Assembly: GCF_003583985.1 (NCBI RefSeq)
Contig: NZ_QXML01000002.1
Span: 248,001 to 312,000 of the forward strand
DNA length: 64,000 nt
Source: Algoriphagus lacus
GTDB lineage: Bacteria > Bacteroidota > Bacteroidia > Cytophagales > Cyclobacteriaceae
Direction of reading: 5' to 3'
Position numbers and translations under genes: made by a program. The notes beneath the pieces were generated by a model. It was not told where the DNA came from and made no database searches. It was given only the letters and a program-made list of their open reading frames with translations. Below are positions 53,123 to 62,138 of the stretch, in pieces. Each line of letters starts with the position of its first letter. Position 1 is the stretch's first letter.

Positions 53123-53788
53123 TCAATGAGGAGTTTTGCTTTTATTTAATCTTGGAGAATTGCTCAAGTGGGCTTCAAGCCAAGCCTCTGTTTCAAGCGC
53201 CACAGCCTCCAATGCCCCAGGTTCCTCGAATAAATGACTCGCACCTGGTATTACTTTCAATGCTTTTTGGGCGTTAATGAGGCTTAGTGACTCCAGGTTG
53301 AAATCCAAAATAGGTGGATCGTTTTCACCGACCAGAAGAAGGGTAGGGGCTTTGACCAGATGGAGTACATCATTTGCCAGATCCGTTCGGCCCCCTCTAC
53401 TCACAATCGCATGAATCTGATCTTTGAGAAGGGAAGCGGCCACAAGTGCCACTGCTGCACCGGTACTCGAACCATAAAATCCCACCGGAAGCTTGATCAG
53501 ATAGGGTAAGGACTTCAGTCGGGTAGTTACCTCGCGAAGTCGACCGGCAAGGACCTTGAGGTTGAATTCCTCCGGATCCAATTCAGGATCGTGCCGCGCA
53601 TACAAATCCAGCAGGTAAGTGGCATAACTCTGTTTGTTTAGGTATTGGGAGATGAATTGGTTTCTGGGACTATATCGGCCACTCCCGCTTCCGTGGGCAA
53701 ATATGACCAAGCCTTTAGAATGTGCGGGAAGGGTCAAATCTCCCTCAAGTGCTATTTTTCCGAGTTCAATTTTCAGTGTCTCTTTCAT
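53123..53788 (-). CDS. Dienelactone-hydrolase-like alpha/beta hydrolase
   Basis: 221 aa from ATG 53788; the frame opens ten codons upstream with GTG but the ATG is the natural start (MKETLKIELGKI). It has LVIFAHGSGSGR (oxyanion region), nucleophile motif GFYGSSTGAA (Gly-x-Ser-x-Gly variant), acid in TLLLVGENDPPI, and catalytic His in IPGASHLFEEPG. Homologues are encoded beside or fused to phosphoribosyltransferases. Substrate unknown. First gene of the three-gene cluster with the PRT and the eRF1-like gene. Confidence 0.87.
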   Translation of the reverse strand: MKETLKIELGKIALEGDLTLPAHSKGLVIFAHGSGSGRYSPRNQFISQYLNKQSYATYLLDLYARHDPELDPEEFNLKVLAGRLREVTTRLKSLPYLIKLPVGFYGSSTGAAVALVAASLLKDQIHAIVSRGGRTDLANDVLHLVKAPTLLLVGENDPPILDFNLESLSLINAQKALKVIPGASHLFEEPGALEAVALETEAWLEAHLSNSPRLNKSKTPH

Positions 53789-54058
53789 GATTTCCGAACT
53801 TATTAAATCCAAAATCACCTGTTTTGAGAATTCATTGCCGTACTAAACCAGAAATTTCGAAAGCCTATTTTGACCCCTTAACCAATTTATTCCGAACCAT
53901 TTACTTCATTAAATGACGCGAATAAAAAGGTGGGATAAAATGATATTCATCATGCTAAAGGCAAATAAAAACTCAGGAAAAGCCGTGTGTTGAGAATGGA
54001 AAAAATGGATTAATGATTACATTTTAAAAAATCAACAGGCTTGATTTGTCAATTTCCT

Positions 54059-55225
54059 TCAGTCCTTCCAATCGACTTGTTTTAACACGATTTGCTGGTA
54101 ATTATCCCGCTCGTAAATTATCCCAACCCGGGATTCGGTAAGTTTTACCAAATCCGAATAAGCAGTCCAAGCTTGATTTTTTGGGTCGGCTACCTGGTCG
54201 ATCAAGATGGTTTTTACCCATGTTTTTCCTTCATCCCAGCTGACTTTGATGCTGAGATTGTTTCGGTTTTTTTGGTCTGCCGCATTGGAGTGGGCTAAAA
54301 TCATTTTTCCATTTTGCTCACCTAGATTCAGAATAGAACCCTGACATACCGGATCTGGTAATTGAGATTCAAAATATGCTTCATCCCAAGTCTTTCCACC
54401 ATCGGAAGAATAGGCAAGAATTCGGCTGCGGATGTCACCTTTTTGATTTCGGATACTCATAATCATCCGACTGTTGCTGAGTTCGGCAGCGATGGATTCA
54501 TTCGAACCGGGAATATCCACGGATTCGGATAGCTGAAAGCTTTTACCATGGTCGTCGGTAAAGAAGCTGTGTGCTTGATATTCCGCAAAGTTCTCAATGG
54601 GATCCCCCACCGAGTGATTGGCAGCCACGACGATTCGCCCTTTGTATTTTCCGGTTTGAAATTGGAAAGCATGCCCCGGAGTATTGGCATAATGTCTCCA
54701 ATCAGCTGGATTAGTATAGGATGGATTGAAATTTGGATTGTTTGGCTTGTGGACTTGGAGCGTAATGTTTTCGGGTTTTTCCCAAGTTTTCCCCAGGTCA
54801 AAAGATTTCATCACCCAAACTTCCCGCACACCACGGTTCAAGCGAATGTCATATTCATGGTTGTTGCCGGTATTGTAGAAAAGGTAAACGACTCCTTGAG
54901 GATGATTTGGATCAAAAAGATCTACAACCGGCGCGGGATTCCCGGCCTGAAGGGAGTCGTAATCCATGATTGTTTCAAGACTTGACCACGTGAGACCTTG
55001 ATCCGAACTTCTTTTGAGGACTAAGTTCACATCTCCAAAGTCATCGCTTCCGTTGACTCTTCCCTCTGCAAAGGCCAGCAATTCCCCGTTAGGTAAGGAT
55101 ATGATGGCAGGAATCCGATAGATGGCGTGGCCCTCTGTACCTCCTTGAAAGACCAACGTTTCGGATTGGGCAAACATCAACTGGGGGATAAACAGACCTA
55201 GAAAAAGCAATCGTAAAGGATTCAT
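54059..55225 (-). CDS. Exo-alpha-sialidase, GH33
   Basis: 388 aa. Signal peptide (MNPLRLLFLGLFIPQLMFAQ, 1-20). GH33 marks: YRIP at 36-39 (Arg37 of the arginine triad), LAFAEGR, an Asp at about 61-62 (acid/base) in NGSDDFGDVN, four Asp-boxes (SSDQGLTW, SFDLGKTW, SSDGGKTW, SWDEGKTW) and the late GIIYERDNY with a nucleophile-type Tyr. It releases terminal sialic acid from glycans outside the cytoplasm, feeding the aldolase-symporter operon 6-9 kb to the left. A 7-bp dyad at 55255-55274 lies in its leader. Confidence 0.95.
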   Translation of the reverse strand: MNPLRLLFLGLFIPQLMFAQSETLVFQGGTEGHAIYRIPAIISLPNGELLAFAEGRVNGSDDFGDVNLVLKRSSDQGLTWSSLETIMDYDSLQAGNPAPVVDLFDPNHPQGVVYLFYNTGNNHEYDIRLNRGVREVWVMKSFDLGKTWEKPENITLQVHKPNNPNFNPSYTNPADWRHYANTPGHAFQFQTGKYKGRIVVAANHSVGDPIENFAEYQAHSFFTDDHGKSFQLSESVDIPGSNESIAAELSNSRMIMSIRNQKGDIRSRILAYSSDGGKTWDEAYFESQLPDPVCQGSILNLGEQNGKMILAHSNAADQKNRNNLSIKVSWDEGKTWVKTILIDQVADPKNQAWTAYSDLVKLTESRVGIIYERDNYQQIVLKQVDWKD

Positions 55226-55254
55226 GAGATAAGGTTTAGGTTATAAGTAAAAAA

Positions 55255-55274
55255 CTTTGATCCGTTTATCAAAG
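55255..55274. promoter_or_regulatory. Dyad upstream of the GH33 sialidase
   Basis: CTTTGAT (55255-55261) and its exact reverse complement ATCAAAG (55268-55274), 6-nt spacer, 30 nt before the sialidase ATG. It has no T-run, so an operator is more likely than a terminator. The regulator is not identified. Confidence 0.4.
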
Positions 55275-55480
55275 CCTTCCCAGGGATAGTCTCATTTCTT
55301 TGGAAGCTTGGAATTACCTGATTTGTCTGGAATCTCAGATGTCGCTGCGGGCGGCATCGACAGATTTTTAGGCTTTGATTAGGCCCAATTTAGTTCTGGA
55401 ATATTTTCTTTAAGGCGGTTTTAACCTGTAGCGATCTCAAAAACAGGTGATTATGGAAAAGTAATTTTTTCATAAACATT

Positions 55481-55505
55481 TTTAATTAGAAAAAGTCTAA
55501 ATAAA
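55481..55505. promoter_or_regulatory. Fur-like dyad 1 of the TonB receptor
   Basis: TTTAATTAGA, five nt, TCTAAATAAA: the arms are inverted repeats at 9 of 10 positions. The TTAGA-N5-TCTAA layout resembles Fur/iron-regulator sites reported in Bacteroidota. It ends just before the -33 TTG. Confidence 0.45.
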
Positions 55506-55507
55506 GA

Positions 55508-55538
55508 TTGACTCGAATACGATTCGGGTATAAGTTTG
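55508..55538 (+). promoter_or_regulatory. Promoter of the TonB receptor
   Basis: TTG at 55508-55510, a 20-nt spacer and TAAGTTTG at 55531-55538, an exact TAnnTTTG -7 box. Predicted transcription start is about 30 nt before the ATG at 55576. Confidence 0.75.
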
Positions 55539-55542
55539 CATC

Positions 55543-55567
55543 GTTATTTATAATAAGTCTAGATAAA
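55543..55567. promoter_or_regulatory. Fur-like dyad 2 of the TonB receptor
   Basis: GTTATTTATA, five nt, TCTAGATAAA: 7 of 10 arm positions match, same spacing as dyad 1, and the right arms of the two dyads agree at 9 of 10 bases. It overlaps the predicted transcription start. Confidence 0.4.
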
Positions 55568-55575
55568 ATTACGAG

Positions 55576-58002
55576 ATGAGATCGCTTTACCTGTTTGTTG
55601 GAGTTTTTCTGCTGCTGTCAGTACCAGTTTTTGCTCAGAAGAATGTGTTGAAGGGAAAGATTGTGGATGAGAAGCAGCTTCCAGTGCAGGGCGCTTCGGT
55701 GGTGCTGGAAGGTACCGTTCGGGGAGTTCAGTCTGATCTTGAGGGAAATTTTGAAATCAAGGATTTTCCAAAGGGAGATTATCGGTTGAAGATCAGTTTG
55801 GTTGGTTTTGAGACCCTGATCAAGGAATTTTCAATTGATGAAAAAGAAACGAAATCATTGGAAATCACACTGAATGAGGAGGCACTTTTATTGGATGAAT
55901 TTAGACTTTCTGCAAGCCGGGGAATCTTGGGTCAAACGCACCTTCCGGAAGTGGATGATTTTCGAATCAATGCCGGCAAAAAGAATGAAGTAATCCGGAT
56001 CAGTGAAATCAATGCCAACCTGGCGATGAACAACAGCCGCCAGATTTTTGCAAAAACTCCCGGAATCACCATTTGGGAAAATGATGGATCAGGAGTTCAA
56101 TTGGGTGTGGCGAGCCGCGGACTTAGTCCCAACCGCTCTTGGGAATTCAACGTGAGGATGAATGGTTACGACATTACGCCTGACCCAATGGGCTATCCGG
56201 AAGCTTATTTTACCCCTCCAATGGAAGTGGTAGAGCAAATTGAAATTGTCCGAGGTGCATCTTCCCTGCAGTATGGATCACAGTTTGGTGGCTTGATGAA
56301 CTTTGTCTTAAGAAAGCCGGATAAATCAACACGGTTTACCGCCGAAACCATCAACACCGTCGGAAGTAATGGGCTCTTTAGCTCATTCAATTACATCGGA
56401 GGCACAGAAGGGAAGTGGAACTACACCGCCTACTACCAAAAAAGAGTTGGAAACGGTTGGAGAGAAAACGGGGAATTCAATACCGATCATGCCCACATGG
56501 AAGTTAGCTATGCTGCTACCAACCGATTGAAGCTTGGTATGGAAATGACCTACATGACCGCTGATACGCAGCAACCGGGAGGATTGACGGATTCACAGTT
56601 TGAAGAGGATTCCCGTCAGAGTACCCGTGCTAGAAACTGGTTTAGTACGCCATGGTTTATTCCTTCTTTATACGCAGAATATCTTATCTCTCCGAAAACC
56701 AAACTCAGCTGGAAGGCCTTTGGGACATTTGCAGAGCGAAACAGTGTGGGCTTTATGAGACCGATCAATGTGGAGGATGATTTGGGCAACCGTCAGGTGG
56801 ATCGGGATTATTACACCACTTACGGCACCGAACTTAGACTGAGCTCCAATTACACGCTATTCGGCAAGGATCAGACGCTGATGTCAGGTTTGAGATATTT
56901 CAATGGCCATATTGACCGAAAACAACTTGGCGTTGGAACCACGGGATCGGACTTGGATTACTCTGTTGCGGCAGGGGATTACCGTAGAGACCTTGACTTT
57001 TCCAATATCAACCTGGCCGCTTTTGTCGAAAATGTGTTCCGTTTTTCGGACAAGTTTTTGGTCACAGCAGGTGTTCGTGTAGAAAACATCCGCTCCGTAA
57101 TGGAGGGTCAATTGAATGTCGTCAATGGAAATCCCCAATTGCTGGATCAGATCAGCCGAGCCCGCTCTTTTGCCTTAGTTGGAGTGGGTGCGGAGTACCA
57201 CTTGACTTCAGGGACTGAATTTTACGCCAATTTCTCCCAAGCTTATCGACCAGTCCTCATCTCAGATCTAACTCCACCCGCTACCACGGATGTAATCGAT
57301 CCTAATCTGAAAGATTCCAAAGGCTACAATGTTGATTTTGGTTACCGAGGCACCTTGTTTTCTTACCTGCAGTTTGATGTGAGTTACTTCCTGCTCAACT
57401 ATGCAGATCGGATCGGTACCATTGCCCAGACTCGGGAAGATGGAAGCATCTATCAATTCAGAACCAACTTAGGTAATTCTGTCAGCCAGGGATTTGAGGG
57501 TTATGTGGAATTTGATCCGGTGACAGCGCTTTTTGGTAATTCAAGGTTTGGATACCTACACCTATTTGCATCCTTAGCTTTTGTGGATGCAACCTACGGT
57601 GACTTTGAGGTGACTTCTGTGACAAACGGACAAATCCAGCCCAAAAATCTGAAAGGGAATCAAGTAGAAAATGCCCCCCGAAAAATCAACCGATATGGTG
57701 CCACCTACAACCTTGGCAAGTTTTCCATGACCTGGCAATTGAGTGATATCGGCAAGGCTTTTTCCGATGCATCCAATACTGAACTGCCCAATGCTGCTGC
57801 CACTGTGGGGGTGATTCCCGCTTATCGAGTTCAGGACTTGTCTGCCAGCTGGAATTTGTGGAAGCAGCATTCCCTAAAAGCAGGGGTGAATAACCTGACC
57901 AATGAAAACTACTTCACCCGAAGAGCAGGTGGGTATCCTGGTCCGGGAATTATGCCTGCTGACGGACGAACCTTCTATGCTACCCTGGCATTGAAGTTTT
58001 AA
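55576..58002 (+). CDS. TonB-dependent receptor (FecA-like) with carboxypeptidase-regulatory-like domain
   Basis: 808 aa. Signal peptide to about residue 20 (PVFAQ), a CarboxypepD_reg-like domain (22-100: LKGKIVDEKQLPVQGASVVLEG), TonB plug (about 125-240: RQIFAKTPGITIWENDGSGVQLGVASRGL, EIVRGASSLQYGSQFGG) and a 22-strand barrel ending in ALKF. The short plug and iron-type dyads favour iron/siderophore uptake (FecA type) over SusC glycan import; no SusD-like gene is adjacent. A canonical promoter and two Fur-like dyads lie upstream. Its ligand is unknown. A terminator follows 18 nt downstream. Confidence 0.92.
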   Translation: MRSLYLFVGVFLLLSVPVFAQKNVLKGKIVDEKQLPVQGASVVLEGTVRGVQSDLEGNFEIKDFPKGDYRLKISLVGFETLIKEFSIDEKETKSLEITLNEEALLLDEFRLSASRGILGQTHLPEVDDFRINAGKKNEVIRISEINANLAMNNSRQIFAKTPGITIWENDGSGVQLGVASRGLSPNRSWEFNVRMNGYDITPDPMGYPEAYFTPPMEVVEQIEIVRGASSLQYGSQFGGLMNFVLRKPDKSTRFTAETINTVGSNGLFSSFNYIGGTEGKWNYTAYYQKRVGNGWRENGEFNTDHAHMEVSYAATNRLKLGMEMTYMTADTQQPGGLTDSQFEEDSRQSTRARNWFSTPWFIPSLYAEYLISPKTKLSWKAFGTFAERNSVGFMRPINVEDDLGNRQVDRDYYTTYGTELRLSSNYTLFGKDQTLMSGLRYFNGHIDRKQLGVGTTGSDLDYSVAAGDYRRDLDFSNINLAAFVENVFRFSDKFLVTAGVRVENIRSVMEGQLNVVNGNPQLLDQISRARSFALVGVGAEYHLTSGTEFYANFSQAYRPVLISDLTPPATTDVIDPNLKDSKGYNVDFGYRGTLFSYLQFDVSYFLLNYADRIGTIAQTREDGSIYQFRTNLGNSVSQGFEGYVEFDPVTALFGNSRFGYLHLFASLAFVDATYGDFEVTSVTNGQIQPKNLKGNQVENAPRKINRYGATYNLGKFSMTWQLSDIGKAFSDASNTELPNAAATVGVIPAYRVQDLSASWNLWKQHSLKAGVNNLTNENYFTRRAGGYPGPGIMPADGRTFYATLALKF

Positions 58003-58019
58003 GTAAAAAAGACTTCACC

Positions 58020-58056
58020 AAAAGCCAGTTCTGAGTCACTCAGGGCTGGCTTTTCC
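58020..58056 (+). terminator. Terminator of the TonB receptor gene
   Basis: Stem AAAAGCCAG (58020-58028) / CTGGCTTTT (58046-58054) with an inner GAGT-CACTC stem; T-run at the end. It begins 18 nt after the stop. Confidence 0.7.
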
Positions 58057-58082
58057 TTTGGGTAAAAGTCACAATCTTCCCC

Positions 58083-58120
58083 AAAAAAGAACGAGGCTGC
58101 CTTTCTCGATAGACAGCCTC
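58083..58120 (-). terminator. Terminator of the propeller lipoprotein gene
   Basis: Stem GAGGCTG (58093-58099) / CAGCCTC (58114-58120); the minus strand continues into GTTCTTTTTT (58083-58092). It is 36 nt after the stop at 58157. Confidence 0.7.
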
Positions 58121-58156
58121 TGGTGTTATTTATTTTCTTTAAACCTGCGCGCTTGA

Positions 58157-59503
58157 TCAAGGATTTTGACTTGGGATTGGCTTTTCAAATTCCACAATGT
58201 ACTCTGACATATATTTCCCCAAGTCAGAGTATTTGAAAAACAGTCTGGCACGCTTACCTAACTTGAGACTGGTGTTTTTGGCGGCGATATCCTCCGGAGA
58301 ATTCAGGGGTTGAAGGGAAGGATACCAAAGTACATGTCCGGGTTTTTTGAGTAAAAGCTGAGGCTTTGACCAAGCTTGGGAATTGTTTCCTTCACCCAGC
58401 TCCCGGTGCGGATTGAAGGAAATGTATAACTCATCTCCGACCCAGGACTGACCTTCCACTTTGCCCATCAGCATCACCCAGCACTCGAGGTGGGTGTTCC
58501 AGCTGACCGAAGGTCCCCAATGAAATCCGCCTGTAGGGGATGAGGCTGGACCACCATCTTCTGATCTGGGGATTTGCAGTGAGGAAACAGGCTGTCCAAC
58601 GCCATCCCAGGGTGCATTGAAGCCTTTTCCATCCCATCTCATTCCTTTTCCCTGTGGATCGTCCAGATCGTCCAGTTTTATCCGTGCAATACTGATGCAC
58701 TGTCCGCTCCATTCGGTCTCTGCAGAATAGGTGGCTGGATCATACTTACCGGGATAGCCGTACTCACCATAGAACAGGTAGAGGTAGTCGCCCACCGCTA
58801 CCGCAGATGGATCCCCAACTCCACCGGCGAAAGTCTTGGAGGTATTGTGCGGCTTGAGGATCATCCGTTCATTTTTATCTTCGAGAAAAAGCCCCTTATT
58901 TTCCCAATTCCAGCCTCCATCGGTGGATTTCATTACACCGATTCGAGGGACAGCCGCAGGGGTGATTCGATCCGTCAGTCCCAGAGGCCAATCTTTGTCC
59001 TTATATCCCTCACCGGTTTGAGGATTGAAAGGGAGCGTCTCAGGATAGTTTTCATTGTGATAAATGGCATAGAGGGTGCGACCGGTTGTGTCCCGTTGAT
59101 CTTGGTAAACGGTCTCAAACCATACCGCCCCATGCAGGCCAGGTTGGCCGACGGGAGCATTTTTTGGTAAAGTCGGAGCGATGTATTGTTCGGCAGGTGT
59201 GCTGAACACTTCATCAGCATTGGCCCCTGAGGCAAATTTCAGATCCCTCGCATACCCCCAAACTGGATCCTCACCATATTTTCCCGGAAAAATCCGAAGG
59301 GTATCGCCTACCCAAACCTCAGCCATGTTGCAGTCCACGAAATTATTGAAATGGAATGTGTCGGTCTCAACCAACCTAAACTGCGGGAGCTGGATCTGGA
59401 GGGAATCTTCTATCGAAGCTTGCTCTGACTTGGGAGGCTGACAGGAAGTCCAGCCTAGCGCCAGTCCGGCAAGCAGTAAAAAACGAGATCGGGAATTAGT
59501 CAT
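58157..59503 (-). CDS. Five-bladed propeller lipoprotein, carbohydrate-related
   Basis: 448 aa from ATG 59503 (22 codons into the open frame; this opens the signal MTNSRSRFLLLAGLALGWTSC with lipobox Cys21). The mature part has blade-like repeats: GVMKSTDGGWNWENKGLFLE, AGGVGDPSAVAVGDYLYLFYGEY, GPSVSWNTHLECWVMLMG and LYISFNPHRE. The arrangement resembles GH43/DUF4185-type five-bladed propellers that bind or hydrolyse glycans, but no complete catalytic triad can be assigned. Monocistronic, with its own terminator. Exact activity unknown. Confidence 0.75.
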   Translation of the reverse strand: MTNSRSRFLLLAGLALGWTSCQPPKSEQASIEDSLQIQLPQFRLVETDTFHFNNFVDCNMAEVWVGDTLRIFPGKYGEDPVWGYARDLKFASGANADEVFSTPAEQYIAPTLPKNAPVGQPGLHGAVWFETVYQDQRDTTGRTLYAIYHNENYPETLPFNPQTGEGYKDKDWPLGLTDRITPAAVPRIGVMKSTDGGWNWENKGLFLEDKNERMILKPHNTSKTFAGGVGDPSAVAVGDYLYLFYGEYGYPGKYDPATYSAETEWSGQCISIARIKLDDLDDPQGKGMRWDGKGFNAPWDGVGQPVSSLQIPRSEDGGPASSPTGGFHWGPSVSWNTHLECWVMLMGKVEGQSWVGDELYISFNPHRELGEGNNSQAWSKPQLLLKKPGHVLWYPSLQPLNSPEDIAAKNTSLKLGKRARLFFKYSDLGKYMSEYIVEFEKPIPSQNP

Positions 59504-59735
59504 GTGGATCAGATTTAAAGCATTCCAAATTAATGATTTAAGCTGCTTTGACAAGTCACCAGCTTCCAAGGGATTTTGATTGTTGAACCTGGATTATGTG
59601 TTAGAATTCGTAGTAGATTTTCTAATGCATATTTCAGGTTGAATAGGCTATTCCAATTTTCCGCACTTTCTCCTGACCCAAATATCCTCTAAAAGGCCAT
59701 TTTCCCTATCTTCCATTCGCATCACATTTCGACTC

Positions 59736-60806
59736 ATGGGTATTTTTTATTCAGCCAAAAAAAAACTTAAGGCCATCTCAAAGGCCCATTTCTATTTTGA
59801 ACATGACAAGGCTTTTAACCAAAAAGCACAACTCGCAGCCAGTTCCATCCTAAAAACCCTTCCCAATCACGCTCTTTCTGCTTCCAGCCACAAAATGATC
59901 GAATCCTATGCTCTGGAGAAATTGGGTTCGCTCCGATTTGCCCCGGGTCTCAAGGCCTATTCGATCTATCAGGGGGAGTTTAAAGAAGGATGGATTCCCG
60001 ACAATTACTTTTGGCGCTATGTGTTGCCAAAGGCTAATGGATTTCACAAACCGCTCAGTGACCTCAGGCAATTTGCCAAGCGGATTCTCCAGACGGAGGA
60101 TATGCCGGATTTGGGGTATTTTATGAAAGGAACCTGGACCACGGTGGATAATCGAGTGCTGTCCCATCAAGCAGCCAAAGACTTCTTCTTTTCTCAATTC
60201 CCAGAAATCATCATCAAACTCAACTCGACCATGCGGGGACAGGGATTTTTCAGACTCAATCCCCGTCAGTTTGACCAGTTCGATTTTCAAAATTCCCGGG
60301 ATTTTGTAGTCCAGGCGCCTATTGACCAAGCGGACTGGTACGACCAATTCACCCAAGAAAGTGTTGCAACGCTTAGAATCACCACACTCAAACTACCGGG
60401 ACAGGCAGCCCATTATCGGGCGGCATTTATGCGATTTGGTCAAAAGGGTGCGGATCGGATTACCGCAGATTCCCGATTGGTAGTGGGCGTGAATCCAACT
60501 GGAGAAATGGATCGTTTTGCTCTCAATTCCGATTGGGAGCTTTCGGACCGACATCCTGACTCCAAAATCAGCTGGGAGGGAATGAAGATTCCCGATTTTG
60601 AATTTATGGTGAAAAAATGCCTCGAACTTCACGAGCGCGTCGGAAGTATAGAGATCATTGGATGGGACGTAGTCATGGATAAATCGGACCAAATGCAGCT
60701 CATGGAGTGGAATACCGACTATCCGGGAATAGTCCACTCCGAAATGACCACCGGCCCCAATTTTCTGGGACTGGGTTGGGAAAATCTCTGGAAATCCAAA
60801 GCATAG
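59736..60806 (+). CDS. Sugar-transfer-associated ATP-grasp domain protein
   Basis: 356 aa with the ATPgrasp_ST pattern: FWRYVLPKANGFHKPLSDLRQFAKRIL, KLNSTMRGQGFFRL (ATP-lysine loop), ESVATLRITTL, YRAAFMRFGQKG, and metal ligands in IIGWDVVMDKSDQMQLMEWNTDYPG (Glu/Asn). Such enzymes ligate an amino acid or other carboxylate to a sugar or amine during surface-polysaccharide synthesis in the cytosol. No glycosyltransferase neighbour exists here, so its target is unknown. Monocistronic, starts at ATG 59736. Confidence 0.85.
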   Translation: MGIFYSAKKKLKAISKAHFYFEHDKAFNQKAQLAASSILKTLPNHALSASSHKMIESYALEKLGSLRFAPGLKAYSIYQGEFKEGWIPDNYFWRYVLPKANGFHKPLSDLRQFAKRILQTEDMPDLGYFMKGTWTTVDNRVLSHQAAKDFFFSQFPEIIIKLNSTMRGQGFFRLNPRQFDQFDFQNSRDFVVQAPIDQADWYDQFTQESVATLRITTLKLPGQAAHYRAAFMRFGQKGADRITADSRLVVGVNPTGEMDRFALNSDWELSDRHPDSKISWEGMKIPDFEFMVKKCLELHERVGSIEIIGWDVVMDKSDQMQLMEWNTDYPGIVHSEMTTGPNFLGLGWENLWKSKA

Positions 60807-60963
60807 GTTCGCCTTTCCCGATGGGTTTTGATTGGGATTGGGGGTATTTTTTTTCATCTTACCCGAGAAATCAAGCTTAGTCGAAATCGTGGAATTACCT
60901 GGTACACCTCAGCGATCGTTTGATAGTGACGGAACCGGTTTTTTCCAATAATCCCCTGATTGC

Positions 60964-62046
60964 ATGAGAAATACCATTTTATTCCTATTGATGATTGCTG
61001 TTTTTTCCTGTGAGTCAACACCCGCTCAGGAAGCACCGGAAGAATTTATCAGGGGTGTATATGGCAATCCCGGAACACTGTTGAAGGCAGGCTATTCCTT
61101 TGATTCCCTTGGAATGAATGCGGTTTTTGTGCGAAGTGTCTCACTCAACCGGGAGTTTTATGAGACTTCCAAAAAGCAGGGAGTCAAGGTATTTGTGGAG
61201 TTCCCTACTCTAAATGGAAAAGAATACCTGAAAGATCATCCCGATGCCTGGCCGATTGACGAAAAAGGAGAAAAATCACCTCCTGCGGACTGGTTTATGG
61301 GGATTTGCCCTACGCACCCCGGATTCAAGGAATTTAGGTCAGAGCAGTTGAAGGAAATTCTACGGGAATATGAAGTGGATGGGGTTTTTCTGGATTACGT
61401 GCATTGGCATGCCCAATTTGAAACTCCTGAACCCATTTTGCCTGAAACTTGCTTTTGCGACCGGTGTACGGGGGCTTTTGGTGCAGCCATCGATACGGTG
61501 ATTCCAGGAGAAACTATCCCTCAGCGGGCGGAGTGGATATTGAATAATGTCGATTCCCAATGGAGAAAATGGCGAGTGGGCATTCTCAACGGATGGGTCG
61601 AGGATATGGGCAAAATCCTCAAATCTCAGCAGCCTTCGGCAAAGTTGGGCGTGTTTCACTGCGCTTGGTACCCGGCTGATTACGACTCGGCTTTGTATCG
61701 GACGATGGGTTTGGATCCGGTGGCTTTGGCAGAAAGAGCAGATGTGCTGGCACCAATGCTGTTTCACCACATGAAAGGAAGACCTACTACCTGGGTGGGA
61801 GAATATGTGGCTTGGTTGGGCAAGACTCTTGGTCCGGAGAGACTGAAACAAACTCAAATCTGGCCCATAGTCCAATCCCATAACAATCCGGGGATCGTCA
61901 GCGCTGAAGAATTTCGCCAGGTAATGATTGAGGGTTCAAAAGCTCCGGCATCTGGAATTATGATGTTTTCGGATCAGTCGCTGGTCGAAGACCCTGAGAA
62001 AATCAGGGTCATGAAAGAGCTTTATTCCAAAGGGAGACCCAAGTAA
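60964..62046 (+). CDS. TIM-barrel lipoprotein, putative glycoside hydrolase (GHL type)
   Basis: 360 aa. Lipoprotein signal (MRNTILFLLMIAVFSC, Cys16). The barrel is suggested by FIRGVYGNPGTLLKAGYSFDSLGMNAVFVRSV, VKVFVEFPTLNG, the acid-rich strand YEVDGVFLDYVHWHAQFE (Asp/His near the active centre, as in GHL/DUF4015-type hydrolases), KLGVFHCAWYP and VDVLAPMLFHHM. A Cys pair CFCDRC could be structural. The substrate is unknown. It is followed 92 nt later by a sulfatase on the same strand, compatible with degradation of a sulfated glycan. Confidence 0.78.
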   Translation: MRNTILFLLMIAVFSCESTPAQEAPEEFIRGVYGNPGTLLKAGYSFDSLGMNAVFVRSVSLNREFYETSKKQGVKVFVEFPTLNGKEYLKDHPDAWPIDEKGEKSPPADWFMGICPTHPGFKEFRSEQLKEILREYEVDGVFLDYVHWHAQFETPEPILPETCFCDRCTGAFGAAIDTVIPGETIPQRAEWILNNVDSQWRKWRVGILNGWVEDMGKILKSQQPSAKLGVFHCAWYPADYDSALYRTMGLDPVALAERADVLAPMLFHHMKGRPTTWVGEYVAWLGKTLGPERLKQTQIWPIVQSHNNPGIVSAEEFRQVMIEGSKAPASGIMMFSDQSLVEDPEKIRVMKELYSKGRPK

Positions 62047-62138
62047 CACAGGAAACAAAAGAAAAAATTTGTTTGGTCCTTTCTAAATCAAGATTTTACC
62101 TTTCCATCGAAACCCAATAGAAACCTGTTCTGAAACTC

